Below the pieces are notes generated by a model, which worked only from the letters and a program-made list of their open reading frames with translations, did not search any database and had not been told where the DNA came from. Positions 6,768-15,153 of a DNA stretch of 64,000 nucleotides are shown here, piece after piece (position 1 is the first letter of the stretch; each line of letters opens with the position of its first letter). This DNA comes from Nonomuraea montanisoli (lineage in GTDB: Bacteria > Actinomycetota > Actinomycetes > Streptosporangiales > Streptosporangiaceae): NCBI RefSeq assembly GCF_013363975.1, contig NZ_JABWGN010000001.1:372001-436000 (forward strand), read 5' to 3'. The position numbers were made by a program, and so were the translations under genes.

Positions 6768-8237
6768 ATGCGCGACCCGGGCGAGGAGGACGCTGGGGTA
6801 CACGTGGGCGGCGACGCCTACGGCGGCGTCAGGCTCGCACCCGGTCGCAGGCGCAGGCCGGGCCGCGGCGCGAAGGCGCGCCGGCGCAACCTGATCATTT
6901 CGGGCCTGCTGTCCGCGAGCGTCCTCGTCGGCACCGGCGTGGTGTGGGCGACCCCCCGGCAGATCGGCACGGTGGACGCCGGGGTGACCGAGCCGGTGTC
7001 CCGCGGCGCGATGAACATCCTGCTCGTCGGCGTGGACAAGCGCGACGACCTCACCCGCAAGCAGCAGAACCAGCTCAAGCTGGGTCGCGAGGTCGGGCAG
7101 CGGACCGACACGATGATGGTCATCCACCTGTCCGAGGACCATCGCAAGATCACCGTGGTGAGCCTCCCCCGTGACACCTGGACGACCATCCCGGGCAAGG
7201 GCCAGCACAAGATCAACTCCGCGTATCAGTTCGGCGGGCCGAGGCTCGCCAAGGAGACCGTGGAGCAGGTGACCGGGCTGTCCGTCAACCGCTACATCGA
7301 GGTCAACGTCCTCGGCTTCATCGACGTCGTGGACGCGCTCGGCGGGGTCACGGTCTGCACCCCGGTGCCCATCAACGACCCCAAGACGGGGCTCGCGCTC
7401 ACCGCCGGCACCCACGAACTGCACGGCGCCCAGGCGCTCGGCTACGCCCGCACCCGCGCCACGGCCCGTTCCGACCTCGACCGCATCGACCGGCAGCAGC
7501 AGGTGATCTCGGCGCTGCTGGACCGCGCCCTCAGCGCCGGCACGCTCGCCAACCCGGGCAAGCTGGCCGGGTTCGTCAACTCGACGCTGCGCACCATCAA
7601 GGTCGACCCCGACGACGGGCTGACGGGGCTCGTCGAGCAGATGCGCGACGTGTCGCTGGACGACGTCGCGTTCGCCGACGTGCCGCTCAAGAACGTCGAC
7701 TTCAAGGCGCCGACCGGCGAGTCGGCGGTGCTGTGGGACGACGTGGCGGCGCGCGAGCTGTTCCGCCGGATCGCCGCCGACGAGGACCTCGTCAAGCCCA
7801 GCCCCTCGCCGTCCTCCTCCACCTCGGCCACCGCCAAGCCCACGGGCAAGCCCGCCGGCGAGGCGATCCCGCCGGAGCGCATCGCCGTCACGGTCAAGAA
7901 CGGCACGCTCGTCACGGGGCTCGGCGCGCGGACGAAGGAGGCGCTGGTGGCGGCCGGGTTCCGCGTGCCGGACCAGCCCGGCAACACCACGAACAAGGAC
8001 TACAAGAAGACGGTCATCCGCTACGCCCCCGACCGCGAGGACTCCGCCCGCACCGTCGCGGCCGCGATCCCCGGCGCGGAGCTGCGCGAGGCCGGCGACG
8101 TCAAGGGCGTCGAGGTCATCGTGGGCACCGACGATCCCAAGATCCAGAAGCCGGTCGTGCAGACGCCCGGGGCTAAGCCCTCGTCAACCGCCACGCCGGC
8201 TGCGAAAACGGCAACTCAGAACATATGCAAGAAATAG
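6768..8237 (+). CDS. LCP (LytR-CpsA-Psr) family glycopolymer transferase with LytR_C domain
   Basis: 489 residues from ATG 6768, behind AGAGGGGGACGG. A basic cytoplasmic N-terminus precedes one membrane segment (about residues 44-63). The extracellular LCP domain shows the pyrophosphate-binding signatures GVDKRDDL, QRTDTMMVIHL, SLPRDTWT and INSAYQFGG. A Ser/Thr/Pro-rich linker leads to a LytR_C domain (about residues 375-460). LCP proteins move polymers from polyprenyl-pyrophosphate carriers to peptidoglycan or arabinogalactan. Its place beside the CDP-polyol and glycosyltransferase genes suggests it ligates their product to the wall; this link is inference. Confidence 0.92.
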   Translation: MRDPGEEDAGVHVGGDAYGGVRLAPGRRRRPGRGAKARRRNLIISGLLSASVLVGTGVVWATPRQIGTVDAGVTEPVSRGAMNILLVGVDKRDDLTRKQQNQLKLGREVGQRTDTMMVIHLSEDHRKITVVSLPRDTWTTIPGKGQHKINSAYQFGGPRLAKETVEQVTGLSVNRYIEVNVLGFIDVVDALGGVTVCTPVPINDPKTGLALTAGTHELHGAQALGYARTRATARSDLDRIDRQQQVISALLDRALSAGTLANPGKLAGFVNSTLRTIKVDPDDGLTGLVEQMRDVSLDDVAFADVPLKNVDFKAPTGESAVLWDDVAARELFRRIAADEDLVKPSPSPSSSTSATAKPTGKPAGEAIPPERIAVTVKNGTLVTGLGARTKEALVAAGFRVPDQPGNTTNKDYKKTVIRYAPDREDSARTVAAAIPGAELREAGDVKGVEVIVGTDDPKIQKPVVQTPGAKPSSTATPAAKTATQNICKK

Positions 8238-8271
8238 GCATAAGTGTTCTTACTTCGGGCACTGGACCGTC

Positions 8272-8622
8272 ATGGTGGTCAAGTATTGGCGGGAGGACCC
8301 CTGTACGGTTGTGCGCGTCGTCGGTGACCTCGACGTGGCCGGAGCCCCGCGCCTGCGGGCGGAACTCGACCACGTCCTGGCCAGGAGCGACTCCGCCAAC
8401 GTGGTCATTGACCTGACAGAGGTCCCGTTCTGCGACTCGGTGGGGCTGGGAGTGCTGGTGGGCGCGTTCAACCACGTGCACCACTCACGCGGCCGGATGA
8501 TCCTCGTACTGGTGGACGGCATGATCAGCCATCTGTTCACGATCACGAACCTGGACCGTCACTTCGAGACGGCCTCGTCGATCGAGGAGGCCTGCTCGGC
8601 CATGTCGGCCGCGGCGGCCTGA
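8272..8622 (+). CDS. STAS-domain anti-sigma factor antagonist
   Basis: 116 residues, nearly all one STAS domain. The phosphorylatable serine lies in PFCDSVGLGVLVG near residue 60. Proteins of this kind bind an anti-sigma kinase when unphosphorylated and so free a sigma factor. No kinase or complete sigma factor is nearby; only a decayed sigma-factor end lies downstream. The gene starts 34 bases after the LCP gene and could share its transcript, but no functional link is evident. Confidence 0.88.
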   Translation: MVVKYWREDPCTVVRVVGDLDVAGAPRLRAELDHVLARSDSANVVIDLTEVPFCDSVGLGVLVGAFNHVHHSRGRMILVLVDGMISHLFTITNLDRHFETASSIEEACSAMSAAAA

Positions 8623-8698
8623 CCCGCGGCGGCCGGTCTCGGCCCTTTCCCCTGTGACCCCTTGGGACCCCCCGGCACCCCTGGCCGGCGGACGCGCC

Positions 8699-8770
8699 TC
8701 AGCCCGTCGTCCAGCGACGGAGTTCGTCGGGGTTGCGTACCACCCAGATGTTCTTGATCCGGTCGCCCGT
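8699..8770 (-). pseudogene. C-terminal remnant of an ECF sigma factor (SigJ-like)
   Basis: In this minus-strand frame the sequence ends DRIKNIWVVRNPDELRR, then WTTG and a TGA at 8699-8701. That pattern is typical of the last residues of SigJ-type ECF sigma factors with a SnoaL-like tail. Upstream of DRIK the frame loses recognisable similarity and no start belongs to it. I read it as the surviving tail of a deleted sigma gene. The STAS gene next door makes a former regulatory module possible. Confidence 0.45.
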
Positions 8771-8772
8771 AG

Positions 8773-8955
8773 GTGGTGCCCGATCTGAGTACCGCGCTGC
8801 GTCGCATCGAGGCCCACTGCCTGCCGCTGGAGAACGCTCGTTCCCTGGAGGTCTACGGGTGCCCCAGCGCCGTCAACCGCCTTCTCGTCCTCAACGCGGA
8901 ACACCAGCCTGGACGCGGCACCGTCCTGCTGCTCCGGGAAACCGTCGGATTCTGA
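8773..8955 (+). CDS. Short hypothetical protein or gene fragment
   Basis: A 60-residue frame from GTG 8773, beginning MVPDLSTALRRIEAHCLPLE and ending LLLRETVGF. Alternating hydrophobic residues suggest strand structure, loosely like the end of a histidine-phosphatase domain, but this is weak. There is no ribosome-binding site, and the frame overlaps the region of the sigma remnant on the other strand. It is more likely a fragment than a working gene. Confidence 0.25.
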   Translation: MVPDLSTALRRIEAHCLPLENARSLEVYGCPSAVNRLLVLNAEHQPGRGTVLLLRETVGF

Positions 8956-9181
8956 ACCGCCCGCCGGGCGACTTCCCGTCCGCCATGGTCGCGGCGCCGG
9001 TACTCGCCAGGACGGGAACACACGTCCCCTGCGCCGCGCACATCCCCCGTACTGGATACTCGAAGGCCGGACGGCCGCCTCGCGCCTCACCGCTCCCCCG
9101 GCCCTCGGGGGTCACCCCAAGGGCGGGCCGAGGAGGGGCAGACGGCCGTGCCGCCTGACCGACGTGACAGGGGAGGCTGCT

Positions 9182-10021
9182 GTGAGACTCGGAGTGATGT
9201 TCGACCGCGACCTGGCGCCGGAGCTGCTGGTGCCGTTCGCCCGCGAGCTGGACGGCCTGGGCGTGGCCGACCTGTGGGTCGTGGAGGACCTGGGATGGAC
9301 GGGCGCCGTGTCCTCGGCCGCGACCGCGCTGGCCGTGACCGAGCGCATCCGGGTCGGCATCGGCATCACCCCCGCCCCGCTGCGCAACCCGGCGCTCCTT
9401 GCGATGGAGCTGGCCAACCTGGCCCGCCTGCACCCCGGCCGGCTCGCCGCCGGCATCGGGCACGGGGTCCAGGACTGGATGCGCCGGGTCGGCGCCGCCG
9501 CCCCCTCGCCGATGGCGTTGCTGGAGGAGACGATCACCTCCGTGGGGGCGCTGCTGCGCGGCGAGACCGTCACCCTGCACGGCCGGGCCGTTCACCTGGA
9601 CGGGGTCTCCCTCGTGCACCCGCCCGCCGAGCCGCCGCCCCTGCTGGCCGGCGTGGTGAAGCCGCGCTCGCTCGCGCTGTCGGGCCGCGTGGCGCAGGGC
9701 ACGATCATCCCCGAGGGCCTGGAGCCCGCCCGCATTCCCGGCATCCTTCAGCAGATCGGCGCCTCGGACGGCCATGAGCTGGTGGCGTTCACGTTCCTGT
9801 GCGTCGGCGACGACACCCCCGAGGTGATGCGGGTCGCGCTGGAGGAGCAGGCCACGTTCCTGGGGGTGGCGCCCGAGGACGTCTTCATGGCGGCGGGGTC
9901 TCCGAAGGAGGCGGCCGAGCGGGTGCGGGCGCTGTGGGAGGCGGGGGCGACGACGGTCGCGGTGCGGCCGATGGGCGACGATCCGCTGTCCCACGTGCGC
10001 GAACTCCTCTCCGCCCTCTGA
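9182..10021 (+). CDS. LLM class flavin/F420-dependent oxidoreductase
   Basis: 279 residues. GTG 9182 is preferred over GTG 9164 because GGGGAGG lies seven bases before it and the protein then begins MRLGVMFDRDL, the usual first strand. The luciferase-like TIM-barrel pattern is clear: WVVEDLGWTGAVSSAATALA, then RIRVGIGITPAPLRNPALLA and GRLAAGIGHGVQDWMRRVG. Length is short but normal for the F420-dependent subgroup. Substrate is unknown, and there is no clear operon partner. Confidence 0.85.
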   Translation: MRLGVMFDRDLAPELLVPFARELDGLGVADLWVVEDLGWTGAVSSAATALAVTERIRVGIGITPAPLRNPALLAMELANLARLHPGRLAAGIGHGVQDWMRRVGAAAPSPMALLEETITSVGALLRGETVTLHGRAVHLDGVSLVHPPAEPPPLLAGVVKPRSLALSGRVAQGTIIPEGLEPARIPGILQQIGASDGHELVAFTFLCVGDDTPEVMRVALEEQATFLGVAPEDVFMAAGSPKEAAERVRALWEAGATTVAVRPMGDDPLSHVRELLSAL

Positions 10022-10122
10022 ACTCTGCAGAAGATCTCGCGGCGGAAATGCGGCCGAACGGTGGATCCCCACTCGGCCGGATGGCCGATGGCGCAGCGGC
10101 GCGGCCAGACGACGATCACCCC

Positions 10123-10866
10123 ATGAGACGGATTCTGGGGGCGATGGCGGCGGCGTCGGCGGTGGCCGTGCTCGCGACGGTCACGGGCGGCTGCGGGGTC
10201 GAGCTGGACGCGAAGGAGGTGCACGAAAGCCGCGCGTTCGCGCACGCAGGCGGGCAGCTCACCGTCAGGAGCTCGATGGGCGGTCTGCGGATCCTGCCGG
10301 GCGAGCCGGGCGCGGTGCGCGTGGACCGCTGGGTGCGCGGCAAGGCGGCGGGCGAGGACAACGCGTCCTGGTCGCTCAAGGACGGGGTGCTGCGGCTCGG
10401 CGCCGACTGCACGATGGTGTTCGGCGACTGCGGCGCCCGGTATCACGTCCGGGTGCCGCCCGGCGTGCGGCTCGTCGTGGAGGGTTCGGAGGAGGGCGTG
10501 ATCCTCGACGACCTCACCCAGGACGCCGACGTGTCGGCGCACGGACCGATCAAGGCCAACGGCACGTCCGGACGGCTGCGGCTGAACGGGGACGACGGGC
10601 TGGTCGCGGGCGAGCGGCTGAAGTCGGCGAGCGTGCGGGTGCGGACCCGCGAGGGGGCCGTCCGGCTGTCGTTCGACGTGCCGCCGTCGCAGGTGGACGT
10701 GGTGTCGGACGACGGGTACGTCAGGACGACGGTGCCCAAGGGGGCGTACCGGGTGACGGCGGAGAGCCGGTACGGCGACGAGCGCTCGGAGGTCAAGAAC
10801 GTCCCGAGCGACCGGACCATCGTGGCGAAGAGCACATCGGGAAACATCGACGTCCTCGCCCGCTGA
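10123..10866 (+). CDS. Lipoprotein with DUF4097-like beta-repeat domain
   Basis: 247 residues. A signal peptide ends in the lipobox VTGGC, giving a lipidated Cys near residue 24. The rest is rich in short beta strands (GGQLTVRSS, GVILDDLTQDADVSAHGPIKANGTSGRLRL), as in DUF4097/adhesin-like right-handed beta helices. It is probably anchored on the outer membrane face of the cell. No enzyme motif is visible. It stands alone and ends before a strong bidirectional hairpin. Confidence 0.75.
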   Translation: MRRILGAMAAASAVAVLATVTGGCGVELDAKEVHESRAFAHAGGQLTVRSSMGGLRILPGEPGAVRVDRWVRGKAAGEDNASWSLKDGVLRLGADCTMVFGDCGARYHVRVPPGVRLVVEGSEEGVILDDLTQDADVSAHGPIKANGTSGRLRLNGDDGLVAGERLKSASVRVRTREGAVRLSFDVPPSQVDVVSDDGYVRTTVPKGAYRVTAESRYGDERSEVKNVPSDRTIVAKSTSGNIDVLAR

Positions 10867-10957
10867 CGCCTGGCCACCCCGGCGGCGCGACCGGGACCAG
10901 GACTGGGACCGGGAGCTGGGGCGGGACCAGGAGCTGGGGCGGGACCGGCGAGACCGG
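10867..10957. repeat. Short tandem G-rich repeats after lipoprotein gene
   Basis: Repeated words built on GGGACC and GGAGCTGGGGC run from about 10888 to 10950, and a second run of CTGGGACTTGG follows the hairpin at about 11000-11035. They look like simple-sequence drift between convergent genes. No coding role is seen. Confidence 0.5.
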
Positions 10958-10993
10958 GAGCGGCCCGTCGGGCACTCGTCCGACGGGCCGCTC
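10958..10993. terminator. Strong bidirectional hairpin
   Basis: GAGCGGCCCGTCGG (10958-10971) and its exact complement (10980-10993) flank an eight-base loop, between the lipoprotein gene on plus and the BTRD1 gene on minus. Confidence 0.85.
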
Positions 10994-11045
10994 TGCCTGG
11001 GACTTGGAAGCTGGGACTTGGGGACTGGAGAACTCGGAGTGAGGG

Positions 11046-11876
11046 CTACCGGTCGGCCGCGAAGATGGCGGCGTAGTGGCCGCCCTCGCCGTCCACCTGC
11101 ACCGGCCGCAGCCCCTTGGCCTTGAGCTGGTCGAAACGCTTCTGGTAGCCGGAGCCGCTCATCTCGACGTAGTGGGCCCACGACTTGAGGCCGTCCTTGC
11201 GCCACACGGCCGTGTAGGTGCCGTCGGGCGCGACCGCGATTTCGGTCGGCCGATACCCGCGCTTCGTCCGGGACTTGAACTCGGCCTCGTGCTGGGAGAG
11301 CGTCTTGCCGACGGTGCAGTCCCAGTCACCGCGCGTGCCCTGCGTCCAGACGGCCACGTACCGGGTGTCGCCGGCCGTGCCGTACGCGTCGACCGACGTG
11401 AGCGCGTACCCGCGGCTCTTGGCCGAGGAGTTGGCCGCGGCGAGCTGGCTGCCGCTCAGCCCGTGCTTGGCGAAGAACTTCGCGCCGGTCTTCGCGAACG
11501 CGGCCACGAACCGCGCGCCGTCACCGGCCCCGGTGGCCGCCACCGAGACCGGCTGCATCCCGCCCTTCAACGCCTGGTCGAACCGCTGCTGGTAACCCTT
11601 GGCCGACATGCCCTGGTACAACGCCCAGGGCTGCACGCCATCCTTGATCCACACTGCCGCGTACCGGCCGCCGCCGGACACGTCCACGGCCACAGGCCGG
11701 TACCCCTGGCTGCGCAACCTCTCGAAGCGCACCTTCTGCTCGGCCGCGCTCACACCGTGGTAGGCCATGAAGGCCGTCCCCTGGGCGTTCGCGGCGGGCG
11801 CCGCCATCACGGCCACGGGAACGGCTGCTCCGACGGCCATGGAGGCGGCGATTGCGATCTTCCTGACAGTCCTCAC
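11046..11876 (-). CDS. Secreted protein of BTRD1-type tandem repeats
   Basis: 276 residues from GTG 11876, chosen because GGGAGAG sits just before it and the protein then opens with a signal peptide (MRTVRKIAIAASMAV ending near AAPAANAQG). The mature part is four to five imperfect repeats of about 45-50 residues, each with an aromatic-plus-HG or MS motif (MAYHGVSAAEQ, LYQGMSAKGYQ, FAKHGLSGSQL, YVEMSGSGYQ), then RGYRP and a V-W/F-K strand. This matches the bacterial tandem repeat domain seen in polyglycine hydrolases and secreted serine hydrolases. Here no catalytic domain accompanies the repeats, so it is likely a binding module. Confidence 0.8.
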   Translation of the reverse strand: MRTVRKIAIAASMAVGAAVPVAVMAAPAANAQGTAFMAYHGVSAAEQKVRFERLRSQGYRPVAVDVSGGGRYAAVWIKDGVQPWALYQGMSAKGYQQRFDQALKGGMQPVSVAATGAGDGARFVAAFAKTGAKFFAKHGLSGSQLAAANSSAKSRGYALTSVDAYGTAGDTRYVAVWTQGTRGDWDCTVGKTLSQHEAEFKSRTKRGYRPTEIAVAPDGTYTAVWRKDGLKSWAHYVEMSGSGYQKRFDQLKAKGLRPVQVDGEGGHYAAIFAADR

Positions 11877-12047
11877 GGCTCTCTCCCATGCAGAAATTTT
11901 TACTGTTTTGGGGGATACGGATGACCATAACAGGCCCCTCCTGAACAACCGCCGACCGGGACGACAGCCTCAAGGACGGCACTCCCAGCGGCTCCGCCCG
12001 CCACCCCGCATGCCGCGACCAGAGTGATCACCTCGCCGCAGAGGAGA

Positions 12048-12100
12048 CGTCCAACGCCTATCGAACATCCAACGTTGGACGTAGGATGTCCGCTCATAAT
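12048..12100. promoter_or_regulatory. Nested palindromes, likely sialidase operator
   Basis: ACGTCCAACG (12048-12057) is exactly complementary to CGTTGGACGT (12073-12082). Inside lie TCCAACGTTGGA (12068-12079) and ACATCC/GGATGT (12065-12070 and 12084-12089). A -10-like CATAAT (12095-12100) follows at once, so a bound repressor would cover the promoter. The GntR gene at 14419 is a candidate binder; this is inference. Confidence 0.6.
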
Positions 12101-12126
12101 CTCCTCCCGTCAGGAAGGGCGAGGAC

Positions 12127-14091
12127 ATGCACGATGGCCACCCCCCGGAGAGCCGTACCCGGCACTCCCGCCGCCGCCGTGCGAGCGCCGTGATGGTGCT
12201 CGCCGGCTTACTCGTCAGCACATTCACCGCGCCGGCGTCCGCGACGCCGGCCGGCACCTCCCAGGCTGGCACCTTTCAGGCCGACACCTCCCAGGCCGAC
12301 ACCTTCCAGGCCGGTACGACCGCCGGCACCGCACCGTTCGTGGACGAGCAGGTGCTCTACAAACAGGGCGACTTCGGATACGGCTGCTTCCGGATCCCCG
12401 CGGTGGTGCGGGCCACCAACGGCATGCTCCTGGCGTTCGCCGAGGGGCGGGTGAAGGACTGCGGCGACGACGAGGACATCGACCTCGTGCTGCGCCGTTC
12501 CGCCGACGGCGGGCGAACCTGGGGACCACTCCAGGTGGTCTCGGAGGGCAACGGCACGACCCATGGCAACCCCGTGCCGATCGTCGACGAGCGCACCGGT
12601 CGCGTCGTGCTGGTGAGCACCCACAACGGCGCGGAGCCGTGCCCGAACGGCTGTGACCGCGACCCCTGGGTGCAGTTCAGCGACGACCACGGGGCGACCT
12701 GGTCGGCCGCCAGGGAGATGACCGAGGGCAAGCGCCCGGGGTGGAACTTCTGGTACGCCACCGGCCCGATGCACGGCATCCAGCTCAAGCGCGGCCCGCA
12801 CGCCGGCCGGCTGGTCGTCGGGGCGAACTTCGAGAGCTGGGACCGGGTCGGCGAGCACGTCTACGGCACGCACCTGCTCTACAGCGACGACAGCGGCGTG
12901 AGCTGGAACATCGGCGCCGAGACGTCCCGCGACGACGGCACGGTCATCGCCCAGGAGGTCACCGTCGTCGAGCTCACCGACGGCCGGATCTACGCCTCGG
13001 CCCGTGAGCGCGGCACCGACGAGGGCAGCCGGGCGTACGCGACCAGCAGCGACGGCGGCGAGACGTGGGACGCCCCGTTCCGCACCATGCCGGCGCTGGC
13101 GATGACCGACGTCCAGGCGTCGCTGCTGCGCTTCAGCGACGAGCGCGTCCTCTTCTCCTCGCCGATGCACCCGGGCGCCCGGGAAGCGATGGGGATCCGG
13201 TCGTCCTACGACGAGGGGCGCAGCTTCGAGACCTGGAACGAAGGCAAGGTCTTTTACTGGGGACCGTCGGCGTACTCGGACATGGTGCGTCTGGACGGTG
13301 ACGAGGCGGCCCTGATGTACGAGGCCGGCACCATCACTCCGTACGAGCAGATCCGGTTCGCGCGGTTCAACGAGGCGTACCTGGAGACGCCGAACGGCAC
13401 CCCGCCCGGCATCCCCGAGCCCCCGGCGCCCGGCCCGACGACGCCGGACGGTTCGCCGTACCGCAACAAGGCGTACGTCCGCGGCGGCGCGCAGACCACC
13501 GACGGGAAGTTCGGCGACGGGCTGGCCCTGGACCGGGTGGACGACCGGGTGGAGCTGGCGTTCAACGACTCCGTCGACCTCGGCGCGAGGGACTTCACGC
13601 TGACCTCCTGGATCCGGTACTCGGACAAGGCCGGGGCGCACGCGATCCTCTGGTTCTACCGGGTGAACCGGGGCACCAACCCGCCGGCGCTGTGGCTGCG
13701 GGCCGAACCGGCCAGCAACCGCATCCGGGCGGTCCTCTCCGTCGACCGGTTCAACGTGACCGTGCAGTCGCCGAGCGCGTACAACGACGGGCAGTGGCAC
13801 TTCGTGGCGCTCCAGCGGGTACGCGGCGAGCTCCGGCTCCTGGTGGACGGCGCGCAGGTCTCGTCGGCGGCGGCGCCGGCCGGTTCGCTGACCCTCGGCA
13901 AGGAGTTCGGGCTCGGGGGAGTCCACATCGGGCAGCGGATGGACGGTGTGGACCGCTTCCACGGCACGCTGGACGAGGTACGCGTCTACCGGCGCGCCCT
14001 CACCGGCGCCGAGCTGGACCTGATCCGACTGCGGAACCTCCCGATCGGCGGTCAGCTCGGGCTGCGGCTGCCGTTCGACCAGGTCGGCTGA
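12127..14091 (+). CDS. Secreted GH33 sialidase with C-terminal LamG-like domain
   Basis: 654 residues with a twin-arginine-rich N-terminus and signal peptide (about residues 1-40). Residues 41-65 are five-residue repeats (AGTSQ, AGTFQ, ADTSQ, ADTFQ). The six-bladed propeller follows: the FRIP motif of the arginine triad, Asp boxes (SADGGRTW, SDDHGATW, SDDSGVSW, SSDGGETW), and AQEVTVVEL with the catalytic Glu region. Residues 470-650 form a concanavalin/LamG-like sugar-binding domain (DFTLTSWIRY, GQWHFVALQRV). It should release terminal sialic acids outside the cell. The start follows AGGAAGGGCGAGGAC. No sialic-acid uptake genes are nearby, so it may serve scavenging or host interaction. Confidence 0.9.
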   Translation: MHDGHPPESRTRHSRRRRASAVMVLAGLLVSTFTAPASATPAGTSQAGTFQADTSQADTFQAGTTAGTAPFVDEQVLYKQGDFGYGCFRIPAVVRATNGMLLAFAEGRVKDCGDDEDIDLVLRRSADGGRTWGPLQVVSEGNGTTHGNPVPIVDERTGRVVLVSTHNGAEPCPNGCDRDPWVQFSDDHGATWSAAREMTEGKRPGWNFWYATGPMHGIQLKRGPHAGRLVVGANFESWDRVGEHVYGTHLLYSDDSGVSWNIGAETSRDDGTVIAQEVTVVELTDGRIYASARERGTDEGSRAYATSSDGGETWDAPFRTMPALAMTDVQASLLRFSDERVLFSSPMHPGAREAMGIRSSYDEGRSFETWNEGKVFYWGPSAYSDMVRLDGDEAALMYEAGTITPYEQIRFARFNEAYLETPNGTPPGIPEPPAPGPTTPDGSPYRNKAYVRGGAQTTDGKFGDGLALDRVDDRVELAFNDSVDLGARDFTLTSWIRYSDKAGAHAILWFYRVNRGTNPPALWLRAEPASNRIRAVLSVDRFNVTVQSPSAYNDGQWHFVALQRVRGELRLLVDGAQVSSAAAPAGSLTLGKEFGLGGVHIGQRMDGVDRFHGTLDEVRVYRRALTGAELDLIRLRNLPIGGQLGLRLPFDQVG

Positions 14092-14110
14092 GAGGACACG
14101 AACCGCTTCA

Positions 14111-14145
14111 CGATGGCGCTCACCGGTTCCCGGCGAGCGCCATCG
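14111..14145 (+). terminator. Hairpin after sialidase
   Basis: CGATGGCGCTC (14111-14121) pairs exactly with GAGCGCCATCG (14135-14145) around a 13-base loop, 20 bases past the sialidase stop. Confidence 0.75.
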
Positions 14146-14418
14146 CCGCGTCCTGACGGTCCCCGGATGCCGGTGGTGGATCAACGAGCGGCCGAGGACA
14201 TCCCACGTCCTGTCGGCCAGCCGCGCCGATGTCCCGGACGAGCAGCGGGACGACCACGCCGCGAACGCCCCAGGCCGTCTTGAGGGAGCGGCGACCGATC
14301 CGCGTCCGTCCGGTGGCCCCTCCATGTCGTCGACGTAAACTTTCCCGCTTCGCCTGGCCTTACCGGACCGAGAGGTGGGATGTTCTGAGACAAGGTCTAC
14401 GACGAGCCTGGAGGCAGC
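14146..14418. other. Intergenic region before GntR gene
   Basis: 273 bases with no convincing gene. The part nearest the regulator (about 14330-14415) is less GC-rich and probably holds its promoter; GGAGGC precedes its ATG. I see no clear palindrome. Confidence 0.5.
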
Positions 14419-15108
14419 ATGCGTACGCGTGACAGCGCGTCGCTTCAAGAGCGCATCGTCGCCCTGATCCACGAGCGCGGGCTGGCCCCCGGGGCGCCGA
14501 TGCCGACCGAGGTCCAGTTGATGGATCTGCTCGGGGCGAGCCGGAACAGCGTCCGCGAGGCCGTGCGGGCCCTGAAGGCGTTGGGCATCGTCGAGATCCG
14601 GCACGGCCACGGAACGTTCGTCGGGCACGCGTCGCTCGACGTCCTGACCCCGTCGCTGGCCTTCCAGGTGCGTTCGGGGCCGGGCGGCGGGATCCGCGCG
14701 CTGCACGACCTGGTCGAGGTACGCGAGCTGCTCGAGACCGAGCTGATCGGCCAGGTGGCCCAGAACACCAGCGCCCCCCGGCTCGCCGCGCTGAACTCCC
14801 TGGTCAATGGCATGGATCGGGACCGGGAAGCCGATCGGGCGTTCCACGCACTGCTCTACGAATCGTGCGGCAACGAGCTGGTGCTACAGCTGATCGGCCT
14901 GTTCTGGGACGTCTACCACGAGGTCGAGCCGACGCTCGGCCCCCCGGAGGAGCGGACCGCGGAGATCGTCGTCAACCACCGCCGGATCGTGGCCGCGCTT
15001 CGCGCTCGGGACGCCGAGGCCGCACGGGAGGCGATGCGGCTGCACTTCCGCGACGTCAAGGCGCGCATCGCTCGCGCGGAGGCGCGGTCGGTACCCGCAC
15101 CGACCTGA
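14419..15108 (+). CDS. GntR family regulator, FadR/FCD subgroup
   Basis: 229 residues. The winged helix at residues 5-70 shows LQERIVALIHERGLAPGAPM, then PTEVQLMDLLGASRNSVREAVRAL and the wing RHGHGTFV. The FCD effector domain follows, with ELLETELIG, a His in DRAFHALLYESCGN and a late His in VNHRRIV, the usual metal/ligand residues. FCD regulators sense organic acids or sugar acids. It lies downstream of the sialidase on the same strand and may control it through the palindromes at 12048-12089; no other nearby target is obvious. Confidence 0.88.
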   Translation: MRTRDSASLQERIVALIHERGLAPGAPMPTEVQLMDLLGASRNSVREAVRALKALGIVEIRHGHGTFVGHASLDVLTPSLAFQVRSGPGGGIRALHDLVEVRELLETELIGQVAQNTSAPRLAALNSLVNGMDRDREADRAFHALLYESCGNELVLQLIGLFWDVYHEVEPTLGPPEERTAEIVVNHRRIVAALRARDAEAAREAMRLHFRDVKARIARAEARSVPAPT

Positions 15109-15153
15109 CCCGGCCGCCGCCCTCTCCTCGCCGTGTCGGGCGTCCTCGATGGG

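Larger units (their letters stand above)
8623..9181. other. Gene-poor stretch with remnants
   Basis: No convincing intact gene is present. The stretch holds a minus-strand sigma-factor C-terminal remnant near 8699-8770, a short plus-strand frame at 8773-8955 and GC-rich runs near 9081-9140. Open frames on both strands overlap one another, as expected from base composition. Confidence 0.6.

Noticed and set aside
12208..14847. 879-residue minus-strand frame opposite the sialidase and GntR genes
   Set aside because: Antisense frame of low complexity; sialidase motifs lie on the plus strand.
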